A DNA stretch of 64,000 nucleotides from Hydnum rufescens UP504 (lineage: Eukaryota > Basidiomycota > Agaricomycetes > Cantharellales > Hydnaceae): contig MU129019.1 in NCBI GenBank assembly GCA_014904985.1, positions 17,899 through 81,898 of the forward strand. Direction: 5' to 3'. The notes beneath the pieces were generated by a model. The model was not told the origin of the DNA, made no database searches, and saw only the letters and a program-made list of their open reading frames with translations. Of this stretch, positions 29,150 through 38,606 are shown piece by piece. The translations under genes were made by a program, and so were the position numbers. Numbering within the stretch: the stretch's first letter is position 1; every line of letters begins with the position of its first letter.

Positions 29150-31990
29150 AGATCATGTGCCCATTGCCTGTAGGAAACCCCGCCCGACAAGAAAACAGGC
29201 GACATATGGATCTGCGCAGCCACCTGAAATCCCTGTCCCTAGGCACCCACAACTTCCGTGATGAATCAAACACGGTGCCACACACCCGCTTCAGCAGGTG
29301 TGTGGCAATATTAGGTGAGTTTTTTTTCATTATGGGGTGTACCACAATGCCAAAAGAGCAGCACCAGCTGCTCTTTTGGCATTGCCTTCGGTTTTTTTTC
29401 CCTTACTAACGTATTATTATTCTAGGTACCTAGACGAAATACAAATGTGCACAACCATATAAGAGCCCAACCCCCGAACCTACATGACAACACATCGAAT
29501 ACAGGACCACACCCACTGTGGCAGGTATGGTGTTACCTTGTAAGTTTTTATAGCATATACGGTGCCAAAGGAGCAGCAGTAGCTGCTCTTTGGTGCTGCT
29601 TTTGTTTTTTTGTTTTTTTTTTTGCTTTACTAACATTATCCTGTCTCCCTGCACGAAGCCTCACACAACGAGAAACGGCCCCGGCCCAATACGAAATCCG
29701 GACATGCGCAGCCAAGCAACTACACGATCCGAGAGCCCAGCCCCCGACACCTGCATACATGCTGGATAAAATATAGCACCACATACCTGCTGCGGCACAT
29801 CTAATCCCAAATTATACAACAGTGCCAAAAGAGCAGCAGAAGCTGCTCTTTTGGCACCCCTCTGCTTTCTTTTTGTTACTAATGTATTATTATTCATTAT
29901 TATAGGTCTCTTCCCTACATGAAAACCCACCCGACAAGGACATCGATGAGCTGCCAGCACAAAATTTGATGCGCAGCTGCCCAAGCCCTGAGTATCTGGC
30001 CCCCAAACATGACAACTAACTAAATCTGCACCCGACAGAACACCCAAACGAAAAACCCCAAACAGTGGAATGAAAAGAAGATACCACAATGTAAGCTAAG
30101 TTTTTTTTTTGTCAGAATACCTTAAGTGGGGCAAAAAGAGCAGGCCACCCTGCTCTTTCCTGCTGACATTGATTTTTAACTGATATTCCTTTTATTATCA
30201 TAGTTCATCACCCCCGACCTGAGCAAACACCCGCATGAATGCCAATATGAAAACCCAAATGAATAGCCATACGAAAACCTAAGTGAATGGCCGTAGCGAA
30301 ACCCACAAGAATGCTGATACCGAAACCCGCAAGAACACCGGTATTTAAACCTGCAAAAACGCCCGTACGAACGGCGCATAAATGTCCAGGTGGGCAGGTA
30401 CCACAGCGCCAAAAGAGCAGCAGAAGCTGCTCTTTTGGCGCTGCCTCTTGTTTTTTTTAACTAATGTATTATTCCTTATTGTAGATTGCCTCCACCCACA
30501 TGAAAATCCGCCCGATGAGAAGACAAATGACACCCCCACGAAGTTTCGATGCACAGCCACCGAACACTGCCTGAGCACCCAGCACCCCAACCCCCGCAAC
30601 CTGCGCGATGAGAGGTCAAGCATGATACCACACACCCGCTGCAGCGGGTGTGTGGTAATATTAGGTGTGTCTAATCCCAAACTATACAATGGCACCAAAA
30701 GAGCAGCAGAAGCTGCTCTTTTGGTGCCACTCTGGTTTGTTTGTTTTACTAATATATCATTATTCGTTATTCTAGGTCTCCCAACGTGAAAACCTGCCTG
30801 ACGAGGACACAGACCAGCCCCCAGCATGAAATTCAATGCACAGCCGCCCAAGCCCTGAGTGCCTGGCCCCCAAACATGACGATCGACTAAATCTGCACCC
30901 CAAAGGACACCCAAACGAAAAACCCCAAATGGTGGAACAAAAAGAAGATACCACAACATAAGCTAAGTTTTTGTTTGTCAGAATACCTAAAGTGGCGCAA
31001 AAAGAGCAGGCCACCCTGCTCTTTCCTGCTGCCATTGATTTCTAACTGATATTTCTTTTATTATCGTAGTTCATCACCCCTGATCCGAGCAAACGCCCAC
31101 ATGAACGCGCATATGAAAACCTGAACGAACAGCCATATGAAAACCCGAGCGAACGGCCATAGTGAAACCCACAAGAATGCTGATACCAAAACCCGCCGGT
31201 ATTTAAACCTGCGAGAATGCCCATACGAACGGCGCATAGATGTCCAGGTGGGCAGGTACCACAGCACCAAAAGAGCAGCAGAAGCGCCAAAAGAGCAGCA
31301 GAAGCTGCTCTTTTGGCGCTGCCTCTTGTTTTTTTTAACTAACGTGTTACTCCTTATTGTAGATTGCCCCCACCCACACGAAAATCCACCCGATGAGAAG
31401 ACAAACGATGTCCCCACAAAGTTTCGATGCACAGCCGCCGAACACTGCCCGATCGCACAGCACCCCAACCCCTGCAACCTACGCGAGGTCAAGCACGATA
31501 CCACACCCGCTGCGGTGGGTGTGGCAATATCTGGTAAGTTAATAAGATCTCCCACCCCAACATGCAAACCTATGCAGCCATAAGTCCAAACGCAAGTACA
31601 CCAATGAAAACATGCGAACAAATGCATGGGGACGGGCATACGAAGCCACGGACGAAAAATAACGAGCCATACCCGCTGCGGTGGTGTGGTAATTTTTCAG
31701 GTAAGTGTATGTCTGTGTCCGACCATGCAAAAGGAGCAGCACAGGCTGCTCCTTTTGCATGGGTTTTCTTTTCTTTTTCTCTTTACTAACACAGTACTTT
31801 ATTAATGTAGATTCTTATTGAGCCCACCACCCACATGAACCCCCAAGCAAATCCTGGATGATCAAAACACGCAACCACAAATGAAGCAACCTGCAACCCG
31901 CCGACCGAACACCAGTAAGAATGGGGTGTGTGGCCCCGCCAGGTGGCAGCAGGGCATAAGATGTATATAATAATAATAAATAAATCAATC
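29150..31990 (+). repeat. Hairpin-intron module array P3 (largest and best preserved)
   Basis: About nine modules. H2 palindromes lie near 29347, 29563, 29822, 30133, 30408, 30692, 30994, 31263 (duplicated) and 31723. Full H1s lie near 29277 and 30628, with shorter ones at 29502, 31498 and 31668. Branch/acceptor pairs include TTACTAACGTATTATTATTCTAG (29402-29425). A higher-order repeat of about 870 bp is visible: spacer 29906-30080 matches 30776-30950, and 30175-30380 matches 31048-31250. The latter spacers consist of imperfect 24-bp units around GAAAACCC and GAATGCC. The array ends in a spacer running into ATAATAATAATAAATAAATC near 31965-31985 (AATAAA present). CpG in H1 is largely intact. 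Confidence 0.75.
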
Positions 31991-32156
31991 TGTGATCTAG
32001 CACTGGAAGTTGGCCCAATAAGGCCCCAATGAGGGCCCAAACCACAACCAAAGTGGTGGACTGGGGCCCCAATAGTGTCTGGTACCTACTTAGGTACCAA
32101 ATCATGCCCCAGAATAGATACCTAAGAAGGGGGTCACATACGGCTGTCCAAGGTGA
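31991..32156. other. hAT-2 right subterminal region and TIR
   Basis: Contains GGCCCCAAT repeats, the inner palindrome GGTACCTACTTAGGTACC (32083-32100) and the TIR ending GGTG at 32156. It mirrors the left end. Confidence 0.7.
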
Positions 32157-32164
32157 TTGAAGCT

Positions 32165-33323
32165 ATGACTCAAAATCGTGAAAACAGACTTCATGAATTC
32201 GAGCTTTTGGATGAAGACTGGGACATTATTACCCAACTCAAGGATGTTCTCAAGGTTTTATCTTGCACCTGTTTATTCTCACTTTTAAATTACTGATACT
32301 AGTATCAACAGATATTCAAACAAGCAACACTTCTTTTCTCTGTCAAAGACACTCCAAACCTTGCCAATGTGATTCCAGTAATGGATTCTATTGATAGTGC
32401 CCTTTCACTCAGTAACACCGAAAAGAAATACAATGATTCAATCTGTCTCAGTGTTTCCCTTGCTCGACAGACACTAAACCGCTACTACAGTAAAACAGAC
32501 ACTTCTGATACATACCAAGTTGCCATGTGTACGTCCTCTCTACCCATATCATTTATCTATGAACTGATATGAAGATTATCCATAGTGCTTCACCCAAGAT
32601 ACAAATCTGTGTACTGGAAGGAACACGATTGGGAGACTAAATGGATTGCCATTGGGATCAAGATTGCGCATAGGATATATGACTTGCCCAAGTATGCCAC
32701 CACTCCTGATGCCCGCATGATCCTCTTCCTCAACAACCATATCCTGCTGTCAACTCTGGGTCTTTGAATAACCCCCAGGTGTGTGGTCCCAGAGATATAT
32801 CTGCACAATTATCTGAAAATGTTTCTCACAGGCTAAAGCTCGCCTCTTTTTCAAGAACTTGACTGCCAAGCCAAGTATTCTGTCACAAACAACGAAGAAT
32901 GAATTGGACTTCTACCTTACAATGCCACCTGAGTACACTACTGACCCAATTCAGTGGTGGTGGGATCACCGGTCCTCCTACCCTCACCTTTCACATATGG
33001 CAATGGATTATCTATCAATCCCCAGTATGATTCTGTCTCATCTAAGATTTATCTTCCTAATTCTGACCAACCCAATAGCTACATCAGTGGATGTGGAACA
33101 TGTGTTTAGCCGAGGATGAATTCTTGTTTCACATCTTCGAAATAGATTAGCCCCAGCTTCAATCTGTGCTCTTCTGTGCCTAGGATCTTGGAGTTGTGCA
33201 GACCTACTTCTGGCCTCAGACCTTCAAGAAATAGCAAAGCTTCCAGACCTTAATGGTAGTGTGGAGACTGATATTGACATTAATGATCTTGGAGGTGGTG
33301 GGGCTCATGACATTAGCACCTAG
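32165..33323 (+). pseudogene. hAT transposase, C-terminal half with dimerisation region
   Basis: Continues the transposase after hAT-2: MTQNRENRLHEFELLDEDWD, then exons separated by short introns (about 32250-32310, 32528-32584 and 32768-32830). LHPRYKSVYW (32.59 kb), WWDHRSSYPHLSHMAMDYL (32.95 kb) and the dimerisation signature SVDVEHVFSRG*ILVSHLRNRLAP (33.09-33.15 kb) are classic for fungal BED-hAT transposases. The stop at 33117-33119 is TGA in place of arginine. It then ends acidic, LNGSVETDIDINDLGGGGAHDIST. Role: cut-and-paste mobilisation of hAT elements through TIR binding; this copy is defective. Confidence 0.85.
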
Positions 33324-33894
33324 TTGAAAGTTGGACTTGCATGTATACCCTCTTAGGTGTAATCTAGCTGGGCCAGCTTATCAAGTCTCAATGACTGAAT
33401 TATATTCATTATCTGCCCATCTTGCATCATTATACAACCTCCTCGATTATGATTTTATCATCCCGAAGAAGCCAATATGCTCCCTATCTTTGAACCTAAA
33501 GTCACACTTGTGCAGCAATGGTGCTTGCCCACTCTGAGCCTCACTCAACACTGTAATCCTCCAGGACGTATGCTATGGAACGAATTGGCTGGGTCATTGA
33601 CTGATTATTATCACCTCCAGGGAGGTGGTTGCCTTGCTCAGATTTCAGTAAATGTGAGTCAGGAATATCATGGCCAAGTTGGGATGGAGGAGATGGCGGA
33701 ACCAAGTTAGATTGGCTGATGCTGAGCTGGGTGCCACATGAGCTCGGGGGCGCCAGCACTAGTGGGTGTGCCGCCACCGCCAAATATGGGGGTGGTGGGA
33801 AAGTGGGCATGTAATGTATGTAAAGCAGAGAGCAAGAGGGAGTAGAGGGGCACCAGACAGACCACCTTTCTCTTCCACAGTTCCTAGATGAGTA
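33324..33894. other. hAT-1 interior, no gene recognised
   Basis: Short mutually overlapping open frames on both strands, one Pro/Ser-rich (33541-33810 minus). None matches anything I know and none has a good start context. Confidence 0.45.
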
Positions 33895-34290
33895 TTAGAA
33901 TTTGACTATCTTTCAATCGTATGAGTCGAAGGTTTGATGGTACATACGAGTGAATATTTCCCCACAAAGTCACGCCCAATGGCACCCCAGTAGAAGCACC
34001 CAGATGTAGCCCCACAAGATCTGCATTGGGAAGGCTCTGTAGCTCTTCATAAAGCACCATGAGCCTGGACCAATATTCAAGACAGATCTTGAAGACTTCT
34101 TGTTCATTGACAGTGGAAATCTTGACCATATAGAGATGTGCGCTCAACAGCACATCATTGTTAGCTGGATTTCCAATTGCAAAGGTGGTTACCACGAAAA
34201 TTAGATAGGAAGAGTGTGAGATTGAGAACTAGTTCTTGATCCAAGTCACTTGAAGTTGCATATGCTTTCGCAATATCTGCAAAGTACACT
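33895..34290 (-). pseudogene. Captured exportin-1 (CRM1/XPO1) fragment
   Basis: CRM1 is the nuclear export receptor for leucine-rich NES cargo. On the minus strand, in two frames, I see DIAKAYATSSDLDQELVLNL followed by FLSNFRGNH, then NPANNDVLLSAHLYMVKIST and EQEVFKICLEYWSRL, then NIHSYVPSNLRLI. These are the successive HEAT-repeat helices before and after the FKICLEYW segment of CRM1. It covers roughly 130 residues of a protein of about 1,070. The frame changes within it and no start or stop belongs to the gene, so it is a captured piece. It lies just downstream of the transposase within hAT-1. Function cannot be retained. Confidence 0.85.
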
Positions 34291-34769
34291 GGTGAGCCTC
34301 TCTGGTCATCTCAGTCCACGGAATTGCATACCAGTTGAGGGGGGGATCTTGGAGATGAGGGAATGAGTCTAAATCGGAGAGACCAATCCAAGAAGGTCTC
34401 ACCATCTTGGAAATAAGACAATGTTGTTGGAGGGAAAAATCCCTACCACATAGAGTTCCATTTCAGCGTCGAATTTTCTGATGAACAAGTTAAAAATGTA
34501 CCAATATGTCGTTCCAATATCAAGCCTTTCATCTATTCATGGATGAGCATGAATTCCATATGCCTGAAAAGATGTAAATGGAATGCTCATTTCCTTGTAC
34601 ACGAGTCAATCTCCCAGGGTCTTCAACAGGCCACAGGGACTGTATTCATTTATGCCCTACCATAAGCCATGATATGGTGGACCCGGCAATTCAACTTGCC
34701 CTTCTGTATATCGTCTTGAATTCTCCTGCAATCTGCTCATATGGATCTCGCTGCCTTAAGGGCAATCCT
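34291..34769. other. hAT-1 interior, nothing recognised
   Basis: No credible frame. It may include further decayed captured sequence beside the exportin-1 piece, but I cannot align it. Confidence 0.4.
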
Positions 34770-35620
34770 AATGAATGGTGATTATGTAATACGATGGATT
34801 ACACACCCGGGCCTTCATTCCTACTCGCGGATGCATTACATAATCAAATAGGGGCAAATGCGGCACTCTCAAGGAGTATTTTTCGAATTTCTCCGTCAGT
34901 TTTGCTCGGATCGGCTCAGGAAAGTAGCGGCCAGAAAGATACGATTCATACATATCCGACGATACCAAGTACGAGTCAATCCGATAAAAACTGCACGTTC
35001 TAGAATGATTTTACTATGGAATCCATGCTCTTAAGGAGTATTTTCCGCTTTTCGAAGTCAATTCATATCCGATCAACTCGTAAATATAGCGCCCTGAAAG
35101 CTGTGATTAATACCTATCGAATGATACCGATTACGTGTTTATCTGATCAGAACTGAGGCTTCTGGAATGATTTCACCTGCTCATTCATAATAAGAAGGTG
35201 TATCTTTCGAATTTCTCCGTCAGTTTTGATCGGATTTGCATGAAACAATTGTGCCTAGAAAGGTATTGAAAATGCCCATCCAGCGATATGAAGGGCGCAG
35301 CGAACGAAGAAGAACTCGGTGTTCTACATACGAATTTCCCCCTTGTCTCAGGAGAACATCATTCCCCCTTCCAATTTTCAAATATCGAATATTGTCCGGC
35401 AGCCTTATATCCGAAGGATAGGACGTTTAGGACGACTCATTCCACCATTCCTCAAGGGAATCTGTCCAAAAGGGAAGGAGAAATAGTCATTTTATGCTCT
35501 ATCCTATCCCCAGACTTGTAAATTGAATATCTCTGTCAGTTTTGAAGCTTTTGACTTGATTCCTTTTTCTACATATTTCCCCTATCCCCCTGCTTCCATC
35601 GGATATTTGATCTCATAGCT
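34770..35620 (+). repeat. LTR-like region with three diverged 155-bp tandem units
   Basis: Units near 34874, 35030 and 35195 repeat GAATTTCTCCGTCAGTTTT, CGGAT, CCNGAAAG.TA and ATCCNANGATA in the same order and spacing. The same unit is found three times in the Ty3 LTRs (for example 7780-8180). The region starts with a short inverted repeat (GATTATGTAAT at about 34781, ATTACATAATC at about 34839). It is probably an old LTR of a related retrotransposon; boundaries and TSD not resolved. Confidence 0.5.
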
Positions 35621-37190
35621 GGGTTGTATATTAAGTGAATTGTGTTGAAAATTCCATTGTCTTCCCCCTCCCCAGTCTGAAGCACTGAAGTATTGCTGCT
35701 GGATTCCTGGGCGAATTCCATCTGAGGACATTGCTACTACTACACTTTGTCTAAGGCCACAAGACTAGGACCTTGGAGTGTGGGATTTGTGGCATAATTT
35801 CCCCTTTATTCATCTGCTTGGGCAACTACTGCTGACAGTGGATTATCTTCTATCCTAAAGACCCTCCTACACTCAGACCTGAACATTCGGATTATATTGG
35901 TGGCCCCCATTCTTCGTTCTTGATTCAACATCGCGGACTGTGGCAGAGATCTCCCCATTTTCTCCTGCTTACAACGTAGTGCCAAATGTATCATACATTC
36001 GGCACTATGTTGAGGCCGGCAACTTCTGAAAGACATTTTAGTGTGACGTTCTGGTATTCTGGAGGTTCAAGGAACTGTGACAGTGGTGAGGATTCTGTGG
36101 GCTCCTTGATGAGAAGGGACAGACTTACTCAATTCAAAAGCTGATCAATGATCACCATCTCGAATATGTAGCCTAGAGGAATCCAATGCAAAAATTGTAA
36201 TGAAGTCTGCAGGGTTGGGTGTTCTTGGAATTGTATGAGGAGTTGCTGTGCCAATTGTTGCTAGAGGGCGGTGGTGGCCTTAATAATGACGTCATGGATG
36301 ATTGACAGGAGTGTCGCAGACCTCCAGACCTTGCCAAAAGTAGAATGCCCCAGAGACTCTGTCCAATAGTGCGACATCAGTGTCTTTTGGCGAAGTCGAG
36401 GATCACCTAGATAATGCAACCTTTGCGCAGCCCTTACCTCCATTGTGAAATGTTATCGATGTCATCCCATGGATTTGAGGATCCTTGCTGGCCCAGATCT
36501 CTCAGTGGGGCAGGCATAGACAATTCACGTTGCATAGAGCGATCCAGCTGGCTGCCGTTGGGATGAGAGTGTTGACAAGGCAGGAAAATTGTGGAAGCAG
36601 GTGATTTCCTAATGGACGACACGAATCTCTTGTGCCGCAATGTCTCACTAGCCAGATCGTCCGACATTGCCTCTCGCTTTCCCTCCTGGCTTATAAAATG
36701 GATGGATCTGGGGGTTCCCAACCCAGACTTGTGCTTCATTTTACCTTTGACCCAGCGACTCTGATTCACTACTCGGGGCCCTGGGTCAAGCCTCCACTGA
36801 AGGGTCCAATATTTCGTGCAGTACTCTGCGGAAAGGTATGGTGTCGACCTTTCTGAGACATTTTGTGCTGTTCTAACTCCACAATTATCCTATCAGGCGT
36901 TTCATCCTCATATTCTCCAAACGATCTTCACTCAGGGCATTGCCTCGAACAATAACACGTCCTGTCTGGTAATGGTCAACCTGCTGCCTTATCTCATCCT
37001 ATTCAAACCAGCCACCATGAGTGTTGTCTGTCTTCCCACATCTGCCATGTCTGCCTCTCTTTCCACCTCCTTATCGCCATCACTCCCAGCAGGTTGCACT
37101 CCTAATAGAGCCTCAAGCTCTATTGTCAGTTTCCTACTGGTCATAGTTCTCTGCTACTTTCAACGAGTAAAGGCTGTCACCCGTGCATGC
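35621..37190. other. hAT-1 interior with unassigned minus-strand frames
   Basis: Minus-strand open segments at 36434-36769 (DDLASETLRHKRFVSSIRKS, then SNPWDDIDNISQWR) and 36261-36443 (EVRAAQRLHYLGDPRLRQK) look more protein-like than their shadows and could be parts of one captured gene with an intron between. I do not recognise them. No promoter or terminator visible. Confidence 0.35.
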
Positions 37191-37193
37191 CAG

Positions 37194-37499
37194 CTTGTAC
37201 TCTTGCCTTAGGTGGCTGCTTTGTCCATACATGGCTGGTACTCTTGCCTTAGGTGGCTGCTTTGTCCATACATGACTTGTACTCTTGCCTTAGCTGGCTG
37301 CTTTGTCCATACATGGCTTGTACTCTTGCCTTAGGGCCTGTTTGGATACCCCAGAAACATTTCAAAGCAACACATTTCTCAATATAAAAATGGAAAAATG
37401 ACCCAAAATGTTTTGCCATTTTTATATTGAGAAATGCATTTCTTTGAAATGTTTCTGGGGTATCCAAACAGGCCCTTAGGTGGCTGCTGTGAGCCTATG
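37194..37499. repeat. 41-bp tandem repeat, fourth unit interrupted by a MITE
   Basis: Units begin at 37194, 37235, 37276 and 37317 (CTTGTACTCTTGCCTTAGG followed by TGGCTGCTTTGTCCATACATG). The fourth is split after CCTTA by the MITE at 37334-37475 and resumes GGTGGCTGCT. The intact units give the empty site for the insertion. Confidence 0.85.
37334..37475. mobile_element. 142-bp Harbinger-type MITE
   Basis: Terminal inverted repeats begin GGGCCTGTTTGGATACCCCA and extend over most of its length (CAGAAACATTTCAAAG... with its complement). TTA is duplicated at 37331-37333 and 37476-37478, the 3-bp TSD typical of PIF/Harbinger. The neighbouring 41-bp repeat shows the unoccupied site CTTGCCTTAGGTGG. 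Non-autonomous; no coding capacity. Confidence 0.85.
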
Positions 37500-37535
37500 G
37501 TGCCAGCTTTGAGCCTGCCATTGTTAGTATGAGAG

Positions 37536-38230
37536 GATTGGATCAATCTTGTTCTTATTACATAATCCACATGATGTATATAGCTTGGGAATTCCTGATC
37601 TCCTATCAAGTTTTTCTTTTGCCAAGGCTGTGGGCCGCTCTGTGATACCTGGAGATTAACCCACAGTGAAGTAGTGTTCCTGTCTCCCTGGCTCTAATGT
37701 CCCCATGCTGCATGCACCACCCTCCTTGTGTCCATGAATCCCACCATGTGTGTGGATTCATCACATGACCAAACCCAAACTCATATTCAACCCCATGACA
37801 CTGTATCTGAAAGTATAGCCTGTATTGACTTGAAGCTGTAACCTGCAACCATGGCCCCTGTGGTTAACCTGCAACTGAAACTGAAACCATACCTGTACCC
37901 TGAAAAAGTTACCTGACTGTATTGTGGCTGACCTGCACCCATAACCCATGATGCTGTTACACCTGATCTTCACCTATCGCATGCACACCCTCCATTCCTT
38001 TGTACTGCCAGTGCAGATATCCCTTATGTAACCAACCCTGCCACTCTTTTTTTTCATTTGTTCCTGGTGGACTTTTTTTCCTATTCTGATTGAGACCTGT
38101 CCTCTGCTGTTGGGATTGGATCAGTCTCATCTTGATTATGTAATCCACATGATGTACAGTATATAGCTCAGGATCCCCTGACCCCCTATTAAGTTTTTCT
38201 CTCACTAACAGCCATAAGTCTGTATGCCTG
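37536..38230. repeat. Direct duplication of a 90-100 bp segment
   Basis: GATTGGATCAATCTTGTTCT...CATGATGTATATAGC at 37536-37622 recurs at 38112-38213 as GATTGGATCAGTCTCATCTT...CATGATGTACAGTATATAGC; both end in AAGTTTTTCT. They begin TGTTRG, so they may be parts of copia-type LTRs. The intervening 490 bp holds no gene that I can see, only imperfect CTGTAAC/ACCTGCA repeats. Confidence 0.45.
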
Positions 38231-38431
38231 CATTTAAAAAATGATATAATCTGTATTCTCATGAGATAACCACATTGATTATGCCAAACTGAAATGCATT
38301 TCATCAAGGTATTTTAAATGGAAATTCATATTAGAATAGCATTTGGGACTCTGGGGCCAATACACTTGTGTCTGAGGATGTCAAATTCAGATGTGGAATC
38401 AAGACAATTCTCCCCATATGCACTCTACAGA

Positions 38432-38606
38432 ATACACCCCCCCTGCTAATACACCCCCCCTGCTAATACACCCCCCCTGCTAATACACCCCCCTGCTAAT
38501 ACACCCCCCTGCTAATACACCCCCCTGCTAATACACCCCCCCTGCTAATACACCCCCCTGCTAATACACCCCCCCTGCTAATACACCCCCCCTGCTAATA
38601 CACCCC
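38432..38606. repeat. Minisatellite CTGCTAATACACCCCCC, 16-18 bp unit
   Basis: About eleven near-identical copies differing mainly in the length of the C run. Confidence 0.9.

Larger units (their letters stand above)
23630..32156. mobile_element. hAT-2: 8.5 kb non-autonomous hAT-like element carrying hairpin-intron arrays
   Basis: The perfect 8-bp duplication ATTGAAGC flanks it (23622-23629 and 32157-32164). The ends align without gaps for at least 70 bp as inverted repeats: left CAGGCTGGTCAGCCATATTT, right (reverse complement) CACCTTGGACAGCCGTATGT, both later reading TTTGGTACCTAAGTAGGT. Excising it and one TSD joins the transposase codons GTC ATT GAA GC to T ATG ACT CAA in frame. No transposase is visible inside, so it would depend on one in trans. 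Contents: a subterminal GGGGCCCCAAT-rich region, array M3 (minus), a foldback (25788-26702), arrays P2 and P3 (plus) with a solo LTR in P2. Confidence 0.85.

Noticed and set aside
29150..31990. CRISPR-like reading of the repeat-spacer arrays
   Set aside because: Units are 190-330 bp, repeats are palindromes embedded in splice-like signals, spacers are mutually related, and the genome is eukaryotic.
36816..37211. 131-residue plus-strand frame with hydrophobic stretches
   Set aside because: It runs into the 41-bp tandem repeat and has composition typical of a chance frame; no homology recognised.
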